Of a stretch of 64,000 nt of DNA, positions 54,071-61,979 are shown piece by piece. This stretch comes from GMQP-bins7 sp963776565. GTDB taxonomy: Bacteria > Actinomycetota > Thermoleophilia > Gaiellales > Gaiellaceae. The stretch spans positions 580,731 to 644,730 of the forward strand of contig CAVZNF010000015.1 in assembly GCA_963776565.1 (NCBI GenBank), in the 5' to 3' direction. Within the stretch, counting starts at the first letter, position 1. Each line of letters starts with the position of its first letter. The translations under genes and the position numbers were made by a program. A model generated the notes under the pieces. The model worked only from the letters and a program-made list of their open reading frames with translations. It was not told where the DNA came from and did not search any database.

Positions 54071-55881
54071 GTGCGCGCGGCCTCGACCGTCTCGGGCGCG
54101 GAGAGCTCGACGTGCCGGCGGACGAGCCGGCACGGAATGCCCGCGCTCTCGGCGGCGCGGACGACAGCGTCGAGCCGCTCCTCGGGCGCCGACGGAATGC
54201 TTACGAGCACCTCGTCGGCGCGAGCGTTCGCGATGGCGCGATCCGCCTCGTCGAGGCTGCCGACGACACTGATCCCGAGAATCCGCCTGCGCCGCACGCG
54301 TGGGTTGTCGTCGAGGAATCCGACGACGCGTGCGTCGCGGCCCTCGCGGAGCTCGCGCGCGAGGCTCCGGCCCGCACGCCCGGCGCCGACGACGAGGACG
54401 CGCTTCCGCCCTCCTCGTGAGCTGAACGTCTCGGGAAGAAGCCGGAGTGCGAGTCGCGACGCGCCGACGAGGACGGTGCAGAGAATCGCGTCGATCGCGA
54501 AGATCTGGACTGCGGGGAACGAGCCGATCGGTCGCAGCGCGATGAGAATCACGTACGCAGCGACTGCCGAGCCGAAGCAGCCGACCACGATGGGGACGAC
54601 GTCACGCGCCGTCGCGTAGCGCCAGACGCGGCGATAGACGCCGAGCGCGACGAAGAAGACGTAGCGCGACGCGAGCAGGATCGGCAGCGCCGAGAGGTAG
54701 ACCGAACGCTCGAAGTCCGTTCCCGTTCCGCCGACGGCGAGCGCGTAGGCGACGAGGAACGAGACGCAGATGAGGACGAAGTCCGCGAAGACCTCCACCA
54801 GCCGGCGCGGTTCGAAGATCAGCGCGCGCCAGAGTGACGGCTCCGGCCCCTCGATCCCGCGCCGCGAGCGCTCCTCGAGGTCGCTGAGGAAGCTCCCGAA
54901 CTGCACGAGCAGCACGAACGTCAGGAGGACGCCGATCGCGGTCAGGCGTCCGTTGTCGAGCACGTTGTACGCGAGTGCGGTCGCGCCGATCGCAGACGCC
55001 ACGATCGCGAGCAGCAGCACGGCCTTCGTCTCGGACAGGCCGTAGTAGACGAGGCGGTGCGAGGTGTGATCGCGCCCGCCCTGCGTCACGGGTCGCTTCT
55101 CGACGAGCCGCGCGACCGTCACCAGAGTCGTGTCGAGGATCGGGATCGCGAGCACGAGGAGCGGCAGCAGGATCGTCGCGACCGTCGTTCCCGCCACCGT
55201 CCAGCTCGCGGCGAGCGCGAGCGACGCGAGTCCGAACCCGATCAGCTGAGCTCCCGAGTCGCCCATGAAGACAGCGGCCCCCCGCTGCGGCCGCAAGTTG
55301 AACGGGAGGAAGCCGCCGCACGCGAGGCCGAGCGAGATCGCCAGCGCGAGCACGGTCTCGTTCTCGTGCGCTGTCAGCGCGTCGATTGCGAAGTACGCGC
55401 ACGAGACGATCGCCAATGTCGCGGCGAGGCCATCCATGTTGTCGAGCAGGTTGAAGGCGTTCGTGATGCCGACGAGCCAGAGGAGACCGATGGCCCACGC
55501 GAGGACGTCGTTCCCGACGATCTCGACGTTCAGCCCGCTCGCGAGCACGACGACAGCGGCCGTGATCTGCGCGGCGAGCTTCGCGATCGGGCTCAGGCGG
55601 CGGAGATCGTCGATGAGCCCTGCGCCGAAGACGATCGTGACGCCTGCGAGGATCCCGCCGAGCTCGCCACTCCACTCGATGATTCCGGCGGCGAGCGCGA
55701 CGGCGACGCCGGCGACGAAGCCCGCGAAGATCCCGACTCCTCCGAACGTCGGCGTCGGCTGCTCGTGCCAGCGCTCGTCCGACGGAACGGCGACGAACCG
55801 CGCGCCGATCGGCGAGCGGAGGAGAAGCCAGAGAACCGCGACGGAAAGCGAGAACGCGGCGATCGCGACGATCGCATTCAC
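54067..55881 (-). CDS. WecA-like polyprenyl-phosphate HexNAc-1-P transferase fused to FlaA1/CapD-type N-terminal module
   Basis: 604 residues, intact, from GTG 55881. Residues 1 to about 320 form a PNPT transferase: TPTFGGVGIFAGFVAGVAV, GLIDDLRRLSPIAKLAAQI (DD pair), NAFNLLDNMDGLAATLAIV (catalytic NxxNxxD/DGLA), AVFMGDSGAQLIGFGLASLA and GGRDHTSHRLVYYGLSE. About 350-480 adds four helices (LVEVFADFVLICVSFLVAYA, ASRYVFFVALGVYRRVWRYA). About 485-604 is a Rossmann module: RKRVLVVGAGRAGRSLAREL, VVGFLDDNPRVRRRRILGI. This second half equals the N-terminal part of FlaA1/CapD-type dehydratases, but the catalytic SDR half is missing. It would start glycan synthesis on undecaprenyl phosphate. Confidence 0.85.
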   Translation of the reverse strand: MNAIVAIAAFSLSVAVLWLLLRSPIGARFVAVPSDERWHEQPTPTFGGVGIFAGFVAGVAVALAAGIIEWSGELGGILAGVTIVFGAGLIDDLRRLSPIAKLAAQITAAVVVLASGLNVEIVGNDVLAWAIGLLWLVGITNAFNLLDNMDGLAATLAIVSCAYFAIDALTAHENETVLALAISLGLACGGFLPFNLRPQRGAAVFMGDSGAQLIGFGLASLALAASWTVAGTTVATILLPLLVLAIPILDTTLVTVARLVEKRPVTQGGRDHTSHRLVYYGLSETKAVLLLAIVASAIGATALAYNVLDNGRLTAIGVLLTFVLLVQFGSFLSDLEERSRRGIEGPEPSLWRALIFEPRRLVEVFADFVLICVSFLVAYALAVGGTGTDFERSVYLSALPILLASRYVFFVALGVYRRVWRYATARDVVPIVVGCFGSAVAAYVILIALRPIGSFPAVQIFAIDAILCTVLVGASRLALRLLPETFSSRGGRKRVLVVGAGRAGRSLARELREGRDARVVGFLDDNPRVRRRRILGISVVGSLDEADRAIANARADEVLVSIPSAPEERLDAVVRAAESAGIPCRLVRRHVELSAPETVEAART

Positions 55882-55890
55882 AACCGGGAC

Positions 55891-55896
55891 AGGGTA
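55891..55896 (-). promoter_or_regulatory. -10 hexamer TACCCT (minus strand)
   Basis: On the minus strand TACCCT stands 9 nt before GTG 55881. Confidence 0.5.
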
Positions 55897-55915
55897 ATCG
55901 AGCCACCTGCCGCCC

Positions 55916-55921
55916 TAGACT
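55916..55921 (+). promoter_or_regulatory. -10 hexamer TAGACT, leaderless type
   Basis: TAGACT stands exactly 6 nt before GTG 55928. Confidence 0.62.
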
Positions 55922-55927
55922 CTCCGC

Positions 55928-56728
55928 GTGTCCGTTTACGCCGACGTAATTCGCTACCGCGAGCTGTTCGGAAGCCTGTTCCGGCGCGACATCCGCGCGA
56001 AGTACCGCGGCTCGTTCCTCGGGCTTGGATGGTCGTTGCTGCACCCGCTCGTCCTCATGCTCGTCTACTTGCTCGTGTTCTCGGTGCTCTGGCGGGTCGC
56101 CGAGGTCGGGAGCGACGACTACTGGCTCTTCCTCCTGTGCGGCCTGCCGGCGTGGGTGTTCTTCGCGACCGCCTCGCAGGCGGCGTCGAGGAGCCTTCTC
56201 GAGAACGCGAACCTGATCCGCAAGGTCCGCTTTCCCCGTCAGCTCGTCCCGCTCTCGATCGTCGGCACGAACCTCGTCTCCTTCGCGGTGATGCTCGGCG
56301 TCGTCGTCGTACTGAGCCTGTGGCGGATCCCCGAGGCGCGCGACACGGTCTGGCTCGCCTTCCCGCTCGGGGCGCTCTTCGCGTGCATCGTCGCCGGGTT
56401 CTCGCTCGTGGTCGCGTCACTGAACGCGCTGTACCGCGACGTCGAGCACCTGCTGCAGGCGCTGCTCCTGCCGTGGTTCTTCCTGACGCCGATCCTGTAC
56501 AGCCTCGACGACCTTCCCGGCGTGGACAAGTACCCGGCCGCGGACTTCTTTCTTCACTGGGTCAACTTCCTCACGCCACCCGTCGAGGCGATGCGTTCCG
56601 TGATCTTCTACGGCGAGGCGCCCGGAGCCGCGAACACGATCTACACCGTCGTTGCGGCCGCAGTGGCTCTGGCGATCGGCGCGTACGTCTTCAGCCGCTC
56701 GGACGACCGGATCGCGACCGAAGTCTGA
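55928..56728 (+). CDS. wzm: Polysaccharide ABC exporter permease (Wzm)
   Basis: 266 residues, intact. The N-terminal amphipathic part RELFGSLFRRDIRAKYRGSF leads into LGLGWSLLHPLVLMLVYLLV, the signature of ABC-2 glycan exporters. Six hydrophobic helices follow (about 33-58, 66-85, 112-137, 145-170, 178-192, 238-258), with LENANLIRKVRFPRQLVPLS between helices 2 and 3. It pairs with the ATPase at 57650; unusually, a convergent gene lies between them. Its 3' end overlaps that gene by 38 bp. Confidence 0.9.
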   Translation: MSVYADVIRYRELFGSLFRRDIRAKYRGSFLGLGWSLLHPLVLMLVYLLVFSVLWRVAEVGSDDYWLFLLCGLPAWVFFATASQAASRSLLENANLIRKVRFPRQLVPLSIVGTNLVSFAVMLGVVVVLSLWRIPEARDTVWLAFPLGALFACIVAGFSLVVASLNALYRDVEHLLQALLLPWFFLTPILYSLDDLPGVDKYPAADFFLHWVNFLTPPVEAMRSVIFYGEAPGAANTIYTVVAAAVALAIGAYVFSRSDDRIATEV

Positions 56729-57516
56729 CGACGGCCCGGCCCTCGAAGAGGCCGTCGTTCCCGTTGTAGGAGGGCAAGCCCTCGTGCACCTCGGGCTCCA
56801 TCTCGTCGAGGAGTGACGGCAGCAGAAGAGGCTCTCCGAGGCGCGGATTCCGGCCGCCTCCCGGCGCCCAGGCGCGCGAGGCGGCGGCGGTCGCTTCGCG
56901 ACTCGGCCTCGATCGCCCCTCCGACAGCGCCGTAGCCCTCCGCGTGCGCGTCGAGCAGGAGACGCGACCAGTCGGGCGCGGGGATCGCGCCGGGAACGAG
57001 GTGAGCGACGGCGACGGCGCCGTCGATGACGATCGGCTCTTCCTGGGCTGCGAGGGCGGCTTCCAGCTCGGGGTCGAGCTCGCCGTGGATGCGGACTCCG
57101 AGCCGCCGTTCGTCGATACGCGGCCGGACGTCCACAGGGACGTCGAGCGGCGTCGAACCGAGCTCCTGGAACCAGAAGCGGAACTCCTCGACGAGATCGA
57201 ACGCGAGCCGGTAGCTCCCCGGTGGCCTCGGAGCGAGCAGCGATGCCTCGAGCTCGACCGTCTCTCCGGGCCGTACGGCATCCGGAAGGCCGGTGCGCGT
57301 CCCATCCCACACGATCGCGTTCCCCAGCGGGTCGAGCCAGTGGTACGCGAGCTGCACCCCCTCGCGTCCGCGCGAGCGCCATGGCGCCGATCCCGCGTTC
57401 TCGAGCCGCACGCGCGCGCGGGTCGCGACGCCCGCTCGCTGCTCCTCGATCTCGTATCCAAGCCACCGCACCGCGAGCGGCCCGGCAGGAACGGGGTGCT
57501 CGCCGACTCGTTCCAT
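56691..57516 (-). CDS. Unknown protein with Ig-like N-terminal domain (one frameshift)
   Basis: ATG 57516 gives MERVGEHPVPAGPLAVRWLG. Residues about 18-120 look like an Ig-like beta-sandwich: ARVRLENAGSAPWRSRGREG, VQLAYHWLDPLGNAIVWDG and PGSYRLAFDLVEEFRFWFQE; such domains occur attached to glycan-modifying enzymes. Then comes a region of unknown fold (DERRLGVRIHGELDPELEAA, SRLLLDAHAEGYGAVGGAIE). A shift near 56890 brings in SLLDEMEPEVHEGLPSYNGN and a stop at 56691-56693. About 274 residues. No signal peptide. Sitting between Wzm and Wzt, it may modify or recognise the exported glycan; this is an inference. Confidence 0.55.
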
Positions 57517-57545
57517 CGCGCGCTCTACTTTCCCTCTTGCACTAG

Positions 57546-57614
57546 ACCGGTATCCGCCGAGTGGCGGATACCGGTCGCGCGAAGATCCCTGAAGGCGGCC
57601 TCTTTCGCGGCCGC
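57546..57614 (+). repeat. Two-part hairpin/core element, copy B
   Basis: A perfect hairpin ACCGGTATCCGCC (57546-57558), loop GAGT, GGCGGATACCGGT (57563-57575) is followed by the 24-base core identical to copy A (57576-57599), then 4 bases and TTCGCGGCCGC (57604-57614). The hairpin sequence differs from copy A but its position and CCGC/GCGG apex are kept. The core begins 74 nt before ATG 57650. Confidence 0.88.
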
Positions 57615-57636
57615 GTCGCTCCGTAGCATCGGCCTC

Positions 57637-57642
57637 TACTCT
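57637..57642 (+). promoter_or_regulatory. -10 hexamer TACTCT, leaderless type
   Basis: TACTCT stands 7 nt before ATG 57650, downstream of repeat copy B. Confidence 0.58.
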
Positions 57643-57649
57643 AGGTCGC

Positions 57650-58855
57650 ATGCAAGTCGGCGAGATCGACGTCGAGGGTGTCGCGCGGAGCTTCCGCGTG
57701 CACGCTCGCGAGGCGCGGACGCTGAAGGATCTCGTCGTGCAGCGCGGTCAGACCGCCTCGACTGACGTGTGGGCGCTGCGCGATGTCTCCGTCGCCGTCG
57801 AGCACGGCGAGGCCGTCGGCCTCATCGGACGCAACGGATCGGGCAAGACCACGCTGCTGCGCTTGATCGCCGGAATCATCAAGCCGACAGCGGGGCGCAT
57901 CCGGGCAGAGGGGAGGATCGGTTCGCTGCTCGAGCTCGGCGCCGGCTTTCACATGGACTTCACCGGGCGCGAGAACGTCTTCCTGAACGGCGCGATCCAG
58001 GGTCTGGCGCGGGCCGAGATCAAGCGCCGCTTCGACGAGATCGTCGCATTCGCCGAGCTCGAGAACGCGATCGATCGGCCTGTCCGCACGTACTCGTCGG
58101 GAATGACGATGCGGCTCGGGTTCGCGATCGCGGCGTTCCTCGACGCCGACATCCTGCTGCTGGACGAGGTCTTCGCCGTCGGCGACGAGGCGTTCCAGCG
58201 AAAGTGCTTCGGGCGGATCTTCGCGTTCAAGGAGAAGGGCGGGACGATCGTGTTCGTCTCCCACGACGCGGCGGCGGTGGAGCGTCTCTGCGAGCGGTCG
58301 GTCTTCCTCGAGGGAGGACGCGTCGCCTTCGACGGGCCGACGAGAGAGGCTGTCGTGCGGTATCGGCGAGCGCTGTCCGATGACGCGAACCCGGCTGAGC
58401 GCGGGGTCGGCCTGCGTGAGTGGGGGTCCGGCGAGGCGTCGATCGCGGAGGCCACGCTCGTCGGGCACGAGGGCACCGATCGCATGCAGTTCCTCTCCGG
58501 CGAGCCGTTCGAGCTCCGCGTCAGCGTCGCGGCAGATGGCGTGCCGCCACCGCGTCTTCAGCTCGAACTGCGCGACGATGCAGGCACGCTGGTGGCCGGG
58601 CACGCGGTCGACCTTCGGAGCATCGGTTGGACGAACGGAGCCGGCACGCGCGACGTCCGCTTGCAGATCGGCTCGCTCCCCCTCGCCGACGGCCGCTTCC
58701 ACCTGCGCCTCGGCCTCACCGACGAGGCGGGCGAGCACGTCTACCACTGGCTCGACGACGCGCTCGTGTTCGTGGTCTATCCGGGGGATGACGTCCGCGG
58801 CGTGGTCCGCTTTGAAGGGACGTGGATGCTCGAGGAGAACTCAGCCACGCGATGA
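57650..58855 (+). CDS. wzt: Polysaccharide ABC exporter ATPase (Wzt) with C-terminal glycan-binding domain
   Basis: 401 residues, intact. Walker A GRNGSGKTT (60-68), Q-loop region GSLLELGAGFHMDFTGREN (91-109), signature TYSSGMTMRLGFAIA (148-161), Walker B ILLLDEVFAVGDE (168-180) and H-loop FVSHD (H205). Residues 225-401 form a beta-rich domain of the Wzt_C kind (ELRVSVAADGVPPPRLQLEL), which reads the end modification of the chain. With Wzm (55928) it exports a glycan. A small gene follows by ATGA overlap, and the F420 genes after it have their own promoter. Confidence 0.92.
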   Translation: MQVGEIDVEGVARSFRVHAREARTLKDLVVQRGQTASTDVWALRDVSVAVEHGEAVGLIGRNGSGKTTLLRLIAGIIKPTAGRIRAEGRIGSLLELGAGFHMDFTGRENVFLNGAIQGLARAEIKRRFDEIVAFAELENAIDRPVRTYSSGMTMRLGFAIAAFLDADILLLDEVFAVGDEAFQRKCFGRIFAFKEKGGTIVFVSHDAAAVERLCERSVFLEGGRVAFDGPTREAVVRYRRALSDDANPAERGVGLREWGSGEASIAEATLVGHEGTDRMQFLSGEPFELRVSVAADGVPPPRLQLELRDDAGTLVAGHAVDLRSIGWTNGAGTRDVRLQIGSLPLADGRFHLRLGLTDEAGEHVYHWLDDALVFVVYPGDDVRGVVRFEGTWMLEENSATR

Positions 58856-59145
58856 GCGCGCGCACCTGTCCGGACTGGCCGGAGCTGATGGAGCTCGATC
58901 CCGACCTCCAGTTCAAGCACTACACGGTCGCCGAGGCCCAGCTCCCTGCCGAGTCGCTGGCGCGCATCTCGCACGCCTCGCTCGACGAGGTCGAGATCTG
59001 CTGCGACCTCGACCACCACGTGTTCAACCCCGGCCACACGGACCTCGACGTGGCCGAGGCGCTTCGCGGGACGCACTGGTTCGACGTCCGCGAGTGGGCG
59101 ACCTCCGGCCCCGGCGCCGACAGCACGTCCTCGAACGCCGCCTGA
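58852..59145 (+). CDS. Small soluble protein of unknown function
   Basis: 97 residues from ATG 58852, overlapping the Wzt stop. The sequence has CPDWPELMELDPDLQFKHYT, then SLARISHASLDEVEICCDLD and VAEALRGTHWFDVREWA. Three Cys (one near the N-terminus and a CC pair) and several His could bind metal, but no known motif is clear. No membrane segment. It lies between Wzt and cofC; it could belong to either set. I do not recognise the family. Confidence 0.6.
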   Translation: MSARTCPDWPELMELDPDLQFKHYTVAEAQLPAESLARISHASLDEVEICCDLDHHVFNPGHTDLDVAEALRGTHWFDVREWATSGPGADSTSSNAA

Positions 59146-59146
59146 G

Positions 59147-59152
59147 TACGCT
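59147..59152 (+). promoter_or_regulatory. -10 hexamer TACGCT, leaderless type
   Basis: TACGCT stands 7 nt before GTG 59160, just after the stop of the small gene. It marks the start of the F420 operon. Confidence 0.55.
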
Positions 59153-59159
59153 TCGCCGC

Positions 59160-59702
59160 GTGCCGGCCATCGTGATCCCGTATCGCGGAGACGCGAAGCG
59201 GCGCCTTCCGGCCTCGGTGCGCGCGGCGTTGGCCGTGGCGATGCTCGGAGACGTCGTGGAAGCGGCACTGGCGGTCGGGCGTGTTCTCGTTGTCACGAAC
59301 GATCCGACAGTCGTCCCTCCTGGCGCCGAGGTCGTCGTCGATCCAGGTTCGGGCCTCGGCGCGGCGGTCGCTGCAGGCCTTGCCCGCATCGACGGACACG
59401 CGCTCGTCGTCAACGCCGATCTCCCTGCTGTGACGCCCGCAGCTCTTCGGCAGTTCGCTGACGCCGGGCTCGCGCTCGTCGCAGCGCGCGATGGAACCAC
59501 GAACGCGCTCTCGCTGCCAGATCCTGGCGTCTTCGCGCCGCTCTACGGCCCTGGAAGCGCCGACCGTTTCCGTGCTCATGCGCCGTTCGCGACCGTCAGC
59601 ATCCCCGAGCTCGAGATCGACGTCGACTCCGACGCCGACCTCGAGCTCCTCGGCGCTCGCCTCGGCCCTCGCACGCGCGCGCTGCTTGCCGTTCCGGCGT
59701 GA
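59160..59702 (+). CDS. cofC: 2-phospho-L-lactate (or PEP) guanylyltransferase, CofC/FbiD
   Basis: 180 residues from GTG 59160. VPAIVIPYRGDAKRRLPASV gives the nucleotidyltransferase loop (RRLP in place of the usual K-x-RL), then VLVVTNDPTVVPPGAEVVVD, GSGLGAAVAAGLARIDGHAL, VVNADLPAVTPAALRQFADA (metal DLP), AARDGTTNALSLPDPGVFAP and ELEIDVDSDADLELL. CofC joins GMP to 2-phospholactate, while the actinobacterial FbiD uses PEP; the sequence alone does not decide. It is a little shorter than usual (about 200-220). It is followed by cofD in GTGA overlap. Confidence 0.85.
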   Translation: MPAIVIPYRGDAKRRLPASVRAALAVAMLGDVVEAALAVGRVLVVTNDPTVVPPGAEVVVDPGSGLGAAVAAGLARIDGHALVVNADLPAVTPAALRQFADAGLALVAARDGTTNALSLPDPGVFAPLYGPGSADRFRAHAPFATVSIPELEIDVDSDADLELLGARLGPRTRALLAVPA

Positions 59703-60610
59703 AGGTCGTCCTGCTCTCGGGCGGGGGCGGTGGCGCGCGCTTCGCGCGAGGGCTCGACGCGGTCCTCCAGCCGGGCGAGCTGACCGTCATCGGAAACGTC
59801 GGTGACGACGTCGAGATCCTCGGCCTGCACGTCTCGCCCGACCTGGACAGCCTGCTCTACGCGCTCGGCGGGCTCATCGACACGGAGCGCGGCTGGGGAC
59901 GAGCCGACGAAACCTGGAACGCCCTCGAGTCGGCGGCGAGCTGGGGAGGGGATGACTGGTTCCGTCTCGGCGACCGGGACCTCGGCCTTCACCTCGTACG
60001 TACGGAGGCGCTACGCAGCGCAACGCTCTCCGAGGTGACCGCGGCGCTCGCTCTCCGAGCAGGCGTCTCTGCGCGGATCCTGCCGGCGACGGACGATCGG
60101 CTCCGCACGTACGTCACTACGCCTGCCGGGAGGTTCGCGTTTCAGGAGTGGTTCGTCGGTCGTCGGCACGCCGACGAAGTAGACGGCGTCGACTACGAGG
60201 GTGCTGAGAACGCGTCAGCCGCACCAGGGGTCGTCGAGTCGATCGTGGCGGCCGACGCGATCCTCTTCGCTCCGAGCAATCCGTACCTGTCGATCGGTCC
60301 GATTCTCGCCGTCAGGGAGATCCGGGAAGCGCTCGAGCGCCGCCAGGCGCGCTGCATCGCCGTCAGCCCACTCGTCGGCGGAGCGGCAGTCACCGGCCCG
60401 GCCGCCCGTATGCTCACGCGCATGGCAGGCGGAGCCGAACCACGCCGCGTCGCTGCCTGTTACAACGGCCTGATCGACGCCCTCGTCATCGACGAGTCGG
60501 ACGCGCCGGCGGAGGCCGAGGTGGATCTCGTCGTCACGCAGACGCTCATGCGCGACGCAAACGCGGAGAAGCGGCTTGCCGAGATCGTGCTCGAGGCCGC
60601 ATGCGCGTAG
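59699..60610 (+). CDS. cofD: 2-phospho-L-lactate transferase CofD/FbiA
   Basis: 303 residues from GTG 59699. The opening KVVLLSGGGGGARFARGLDA and the segment VIGNVGDDVEILGLHVSPDL are the CofD family signatures; WGRADETWNALESAASWGG and APSNPYLSIGPILAVREIRE follow, as does VSPLVGGAAVTGPAARML. CofD moves the phospholactyl (or phosphoenolpyruvyl) group from the GDP-linked precursor to Fo, making F420-0 or its dehydro form. The last 10 bases overlap the npdG start. Confidence 0.93.
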   Translation: MKVVLLSGGGGGARFARGLDAVLQPGELTVIGNVGDDVEILGLHVSPDLDSLLYALGGLIDTERGWGRADETWNALESAASWGGDDWFRLGDRDLGLHLVRTEALRSATLSEVTAALALRAGVSARILPATDDRLRTYVTTPAGRFAFQEWFVGRRHADEVDGVDYEGAENASAAPGVVESIVAADAILFAPSNPYLSIGPILAVREIREALERRQARCIAVSPLVGGAAVTGPAARMLTRMAGGAEPRRVAACYNGLIDALVIDESDAPAEAEVDLVVTQTLMRDANAEKRLAEIVLEAACA

Positions 60611-61221
60611 CCGTGGTCGGTGGAACCGGGCCGTTCGGACGCGCGCTCGCGCTGCGCCTCCACGAGTCGGGGCTCGACGTCATCGTCGGCTCGCGCGACG
60701 CGGAACGAGCGGCCGCGACCGCCCTCGAGCTCGACTGCGTCGGCGAGGCAAACGGCGACGCGTGTGCCGACGCGGACTTCATCGTCCTTGCGGTCAATGC
60801 CGAAGCCGCGCTCGACACGGCGCGGGAGCTGCGATCCGCGATCGGCGAGACGCCCGTGCTCTCGGTCGCGTCCGAGCTCCGCTTCTCGAAGGTCGGCGTG
60901 CTCCCCGCGACCGACGCGCAATCTCTGGCAGAGCGCATCCAAGCGGAGCTCGCTGGTCCTGTTCTCGCTGGATTGCACTCGTTGGCCGCATCGAGCCTCG
61001 GCGCCGACCATCCACCCGAGGAGGACGCGTTCGTCTGCGGTGACGACGCCGACGCGAAGGCGCTCGGCCTCGAGCTCGCCGAACGGCTGACATCCGGCCG
61101 CGCGCTCGACGCAGGCCCGCTCGCGAGCGCCCGCGCCCTCGAGGGCCTCACCGCCGTCATCGTGAACATGAACAAGCGCTACAAGGGCCACGCGGGAATC
61201 CGGGTCACGGGACTCCCTTGA
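60601..61221 (+). CDS. npdG: NADPH-dependent F420 reductase
   Basis: 206 residues from ATG 60601, inside the end of cofD. The Rossmann start RVAVVGGTGPFGRALALRLH has the GGTGPxG loop typical of NpdG/Fno, then VIVGSRDAERAAATALELD (SR for the 2'-phosphate of NADP). FIVLAVNAEAALDTARELR, LHSLAASSLGADHPPEEDAF and NMNKRYKGHAGIRVTGL also follow the family. It passes hydride between NADPH and F420. Its place inside a biosynthesis operon couples cofactor making to cofactor reduction. Confidence 0.9.
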   Translation: MRVAVVGGTGPFGRALALRLHESGLDVIVGSRDAERAAATALELDCVGEANGDACADADFIVLAVNAEAALDTARELRSAIGETPVLSVASELRFSKVGVLPATDAQSLAERIQAELAGPVLAGLHSLAASSLGADHPPEEDAFVCGDDADAKALGLELAERLTSGRALDAGPLASARALEGLTAVIVNMNKRYKGHAGIRVTGLP

Positions 61222-61961
61222 CGGGGGAGCTGCGCGTGATCCCGCTCCGCGGGATCCCGGAGCTCGAGGAGGGAGACGATCTCGCCGCGCTCCTCGTCGA
61301 GGCGGCCGCACGCGGCGCGGGCTTCGAGCAGGACGACGTCCTCGTCGTCGCCCAGAAGGCGGTCTCGAAGGTCGAGGGTCGCGTCGTCCAGCTCGCCGGC
61401 GTCGAGCCTTCCGAGCGTGCGCGCGAGCTCGCCGGCGACTCCGATCCGCGGCGCATCGAGGTGATACTCGGGGAGGCGCGTGAGGTCTTGCGCGCGCGCC
61501 CTCCGCTCGTCATCGCCGAGACGCGCCACGGGTTCGTGTGTGCGTCTGCCGGCGTCGATGGCTCCAACGCGAAAGGGCCGGACACGCTCGTCCTGCTGCC
61601 GCTCGACCCCGACGCATCGGCCGCGCGACTGCGGTCGAGCATTCGCGAGCTCGCCGGCGTCGAGATCGGCGTCATCGTCTCGGACTCCTTTGGACGCGCG
61701 TGGCGGCTCGGGACCACCGATGTCGCGCTCGGGGTCGCCGGCATCACGGCGCTGGTAGACCTCGACGGCGAGCGCGACTCGCTCGGCTACGAGCTCCATG
61801 CCACGCAGATCGCCGTGGCCGACGAGATCGCCGGTGCGGCGCAGCTCGTCATGGGGAAGCTCGACGGCATTCCTGCCGCGATCGTCCGCGGACTCGAGCT
61901 CGGAGGCGACGGCCTCGGCAGCGACCTCGTGATGCCGCGCGAGCGCGACCTGTTCCGTTAG
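61218..61961 (+). CDS. cofE: Coenzyme F420-0:L-glutamate ligase CofE
   Basis: 247 residues from TTG 61218 (TTGA overlap). VIPLRGIPELEEGDDLAALL, VLVVAQKAVSKVEGRVVQLA, ETRHGFVCASAGVDGSNAKG, VIVSDSFGRAWRLGTTDVAL and ELHATQIAVADEIAGAAQLV are CofE signatures. It adds glutamates to F420-0 with GTP. The C-terminal nitroreductase-like domain found in mycobacterial FbiB is absent, so if dehydro-F420 is made here another reductase must act. The last clear gene of the F420 set. Confidence 0.93.
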   Translation: MTGELRVIPLRGIPELEEGDDLAALLVEAAARGAGFEQDDVLVVAQKAVSKVEGRVVQLAGVEPSERARELAGDSDPRRIEVILGEAREVLRARPPLVIAETRHGFVCASAGVDGSNAKGPDTLVLLPLDPDASAARLRSSIRELAGVEIGVIVSDSFGRAWRLGTTDVALGVAGITALVDLDGERDSLGYELHATQIAVADEIAGAAQLVMGKLDGIPAAIVRGLELGGDGLGSDLVMPRERDLFR

Positions 61962-61967
61962 CGCGGC

Positions 61968-61973
61968 TAGACT
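61968..61973 (+). promoter_or_regulatory. -10 hexamer TAGACT, leaderless type
   Basis: TAGACT stands exactly 6 nt before GTG 61980, just downstream of the cofE stop. Confidence 0.6.
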
Positions 61974-61979
61974 CGGCCC

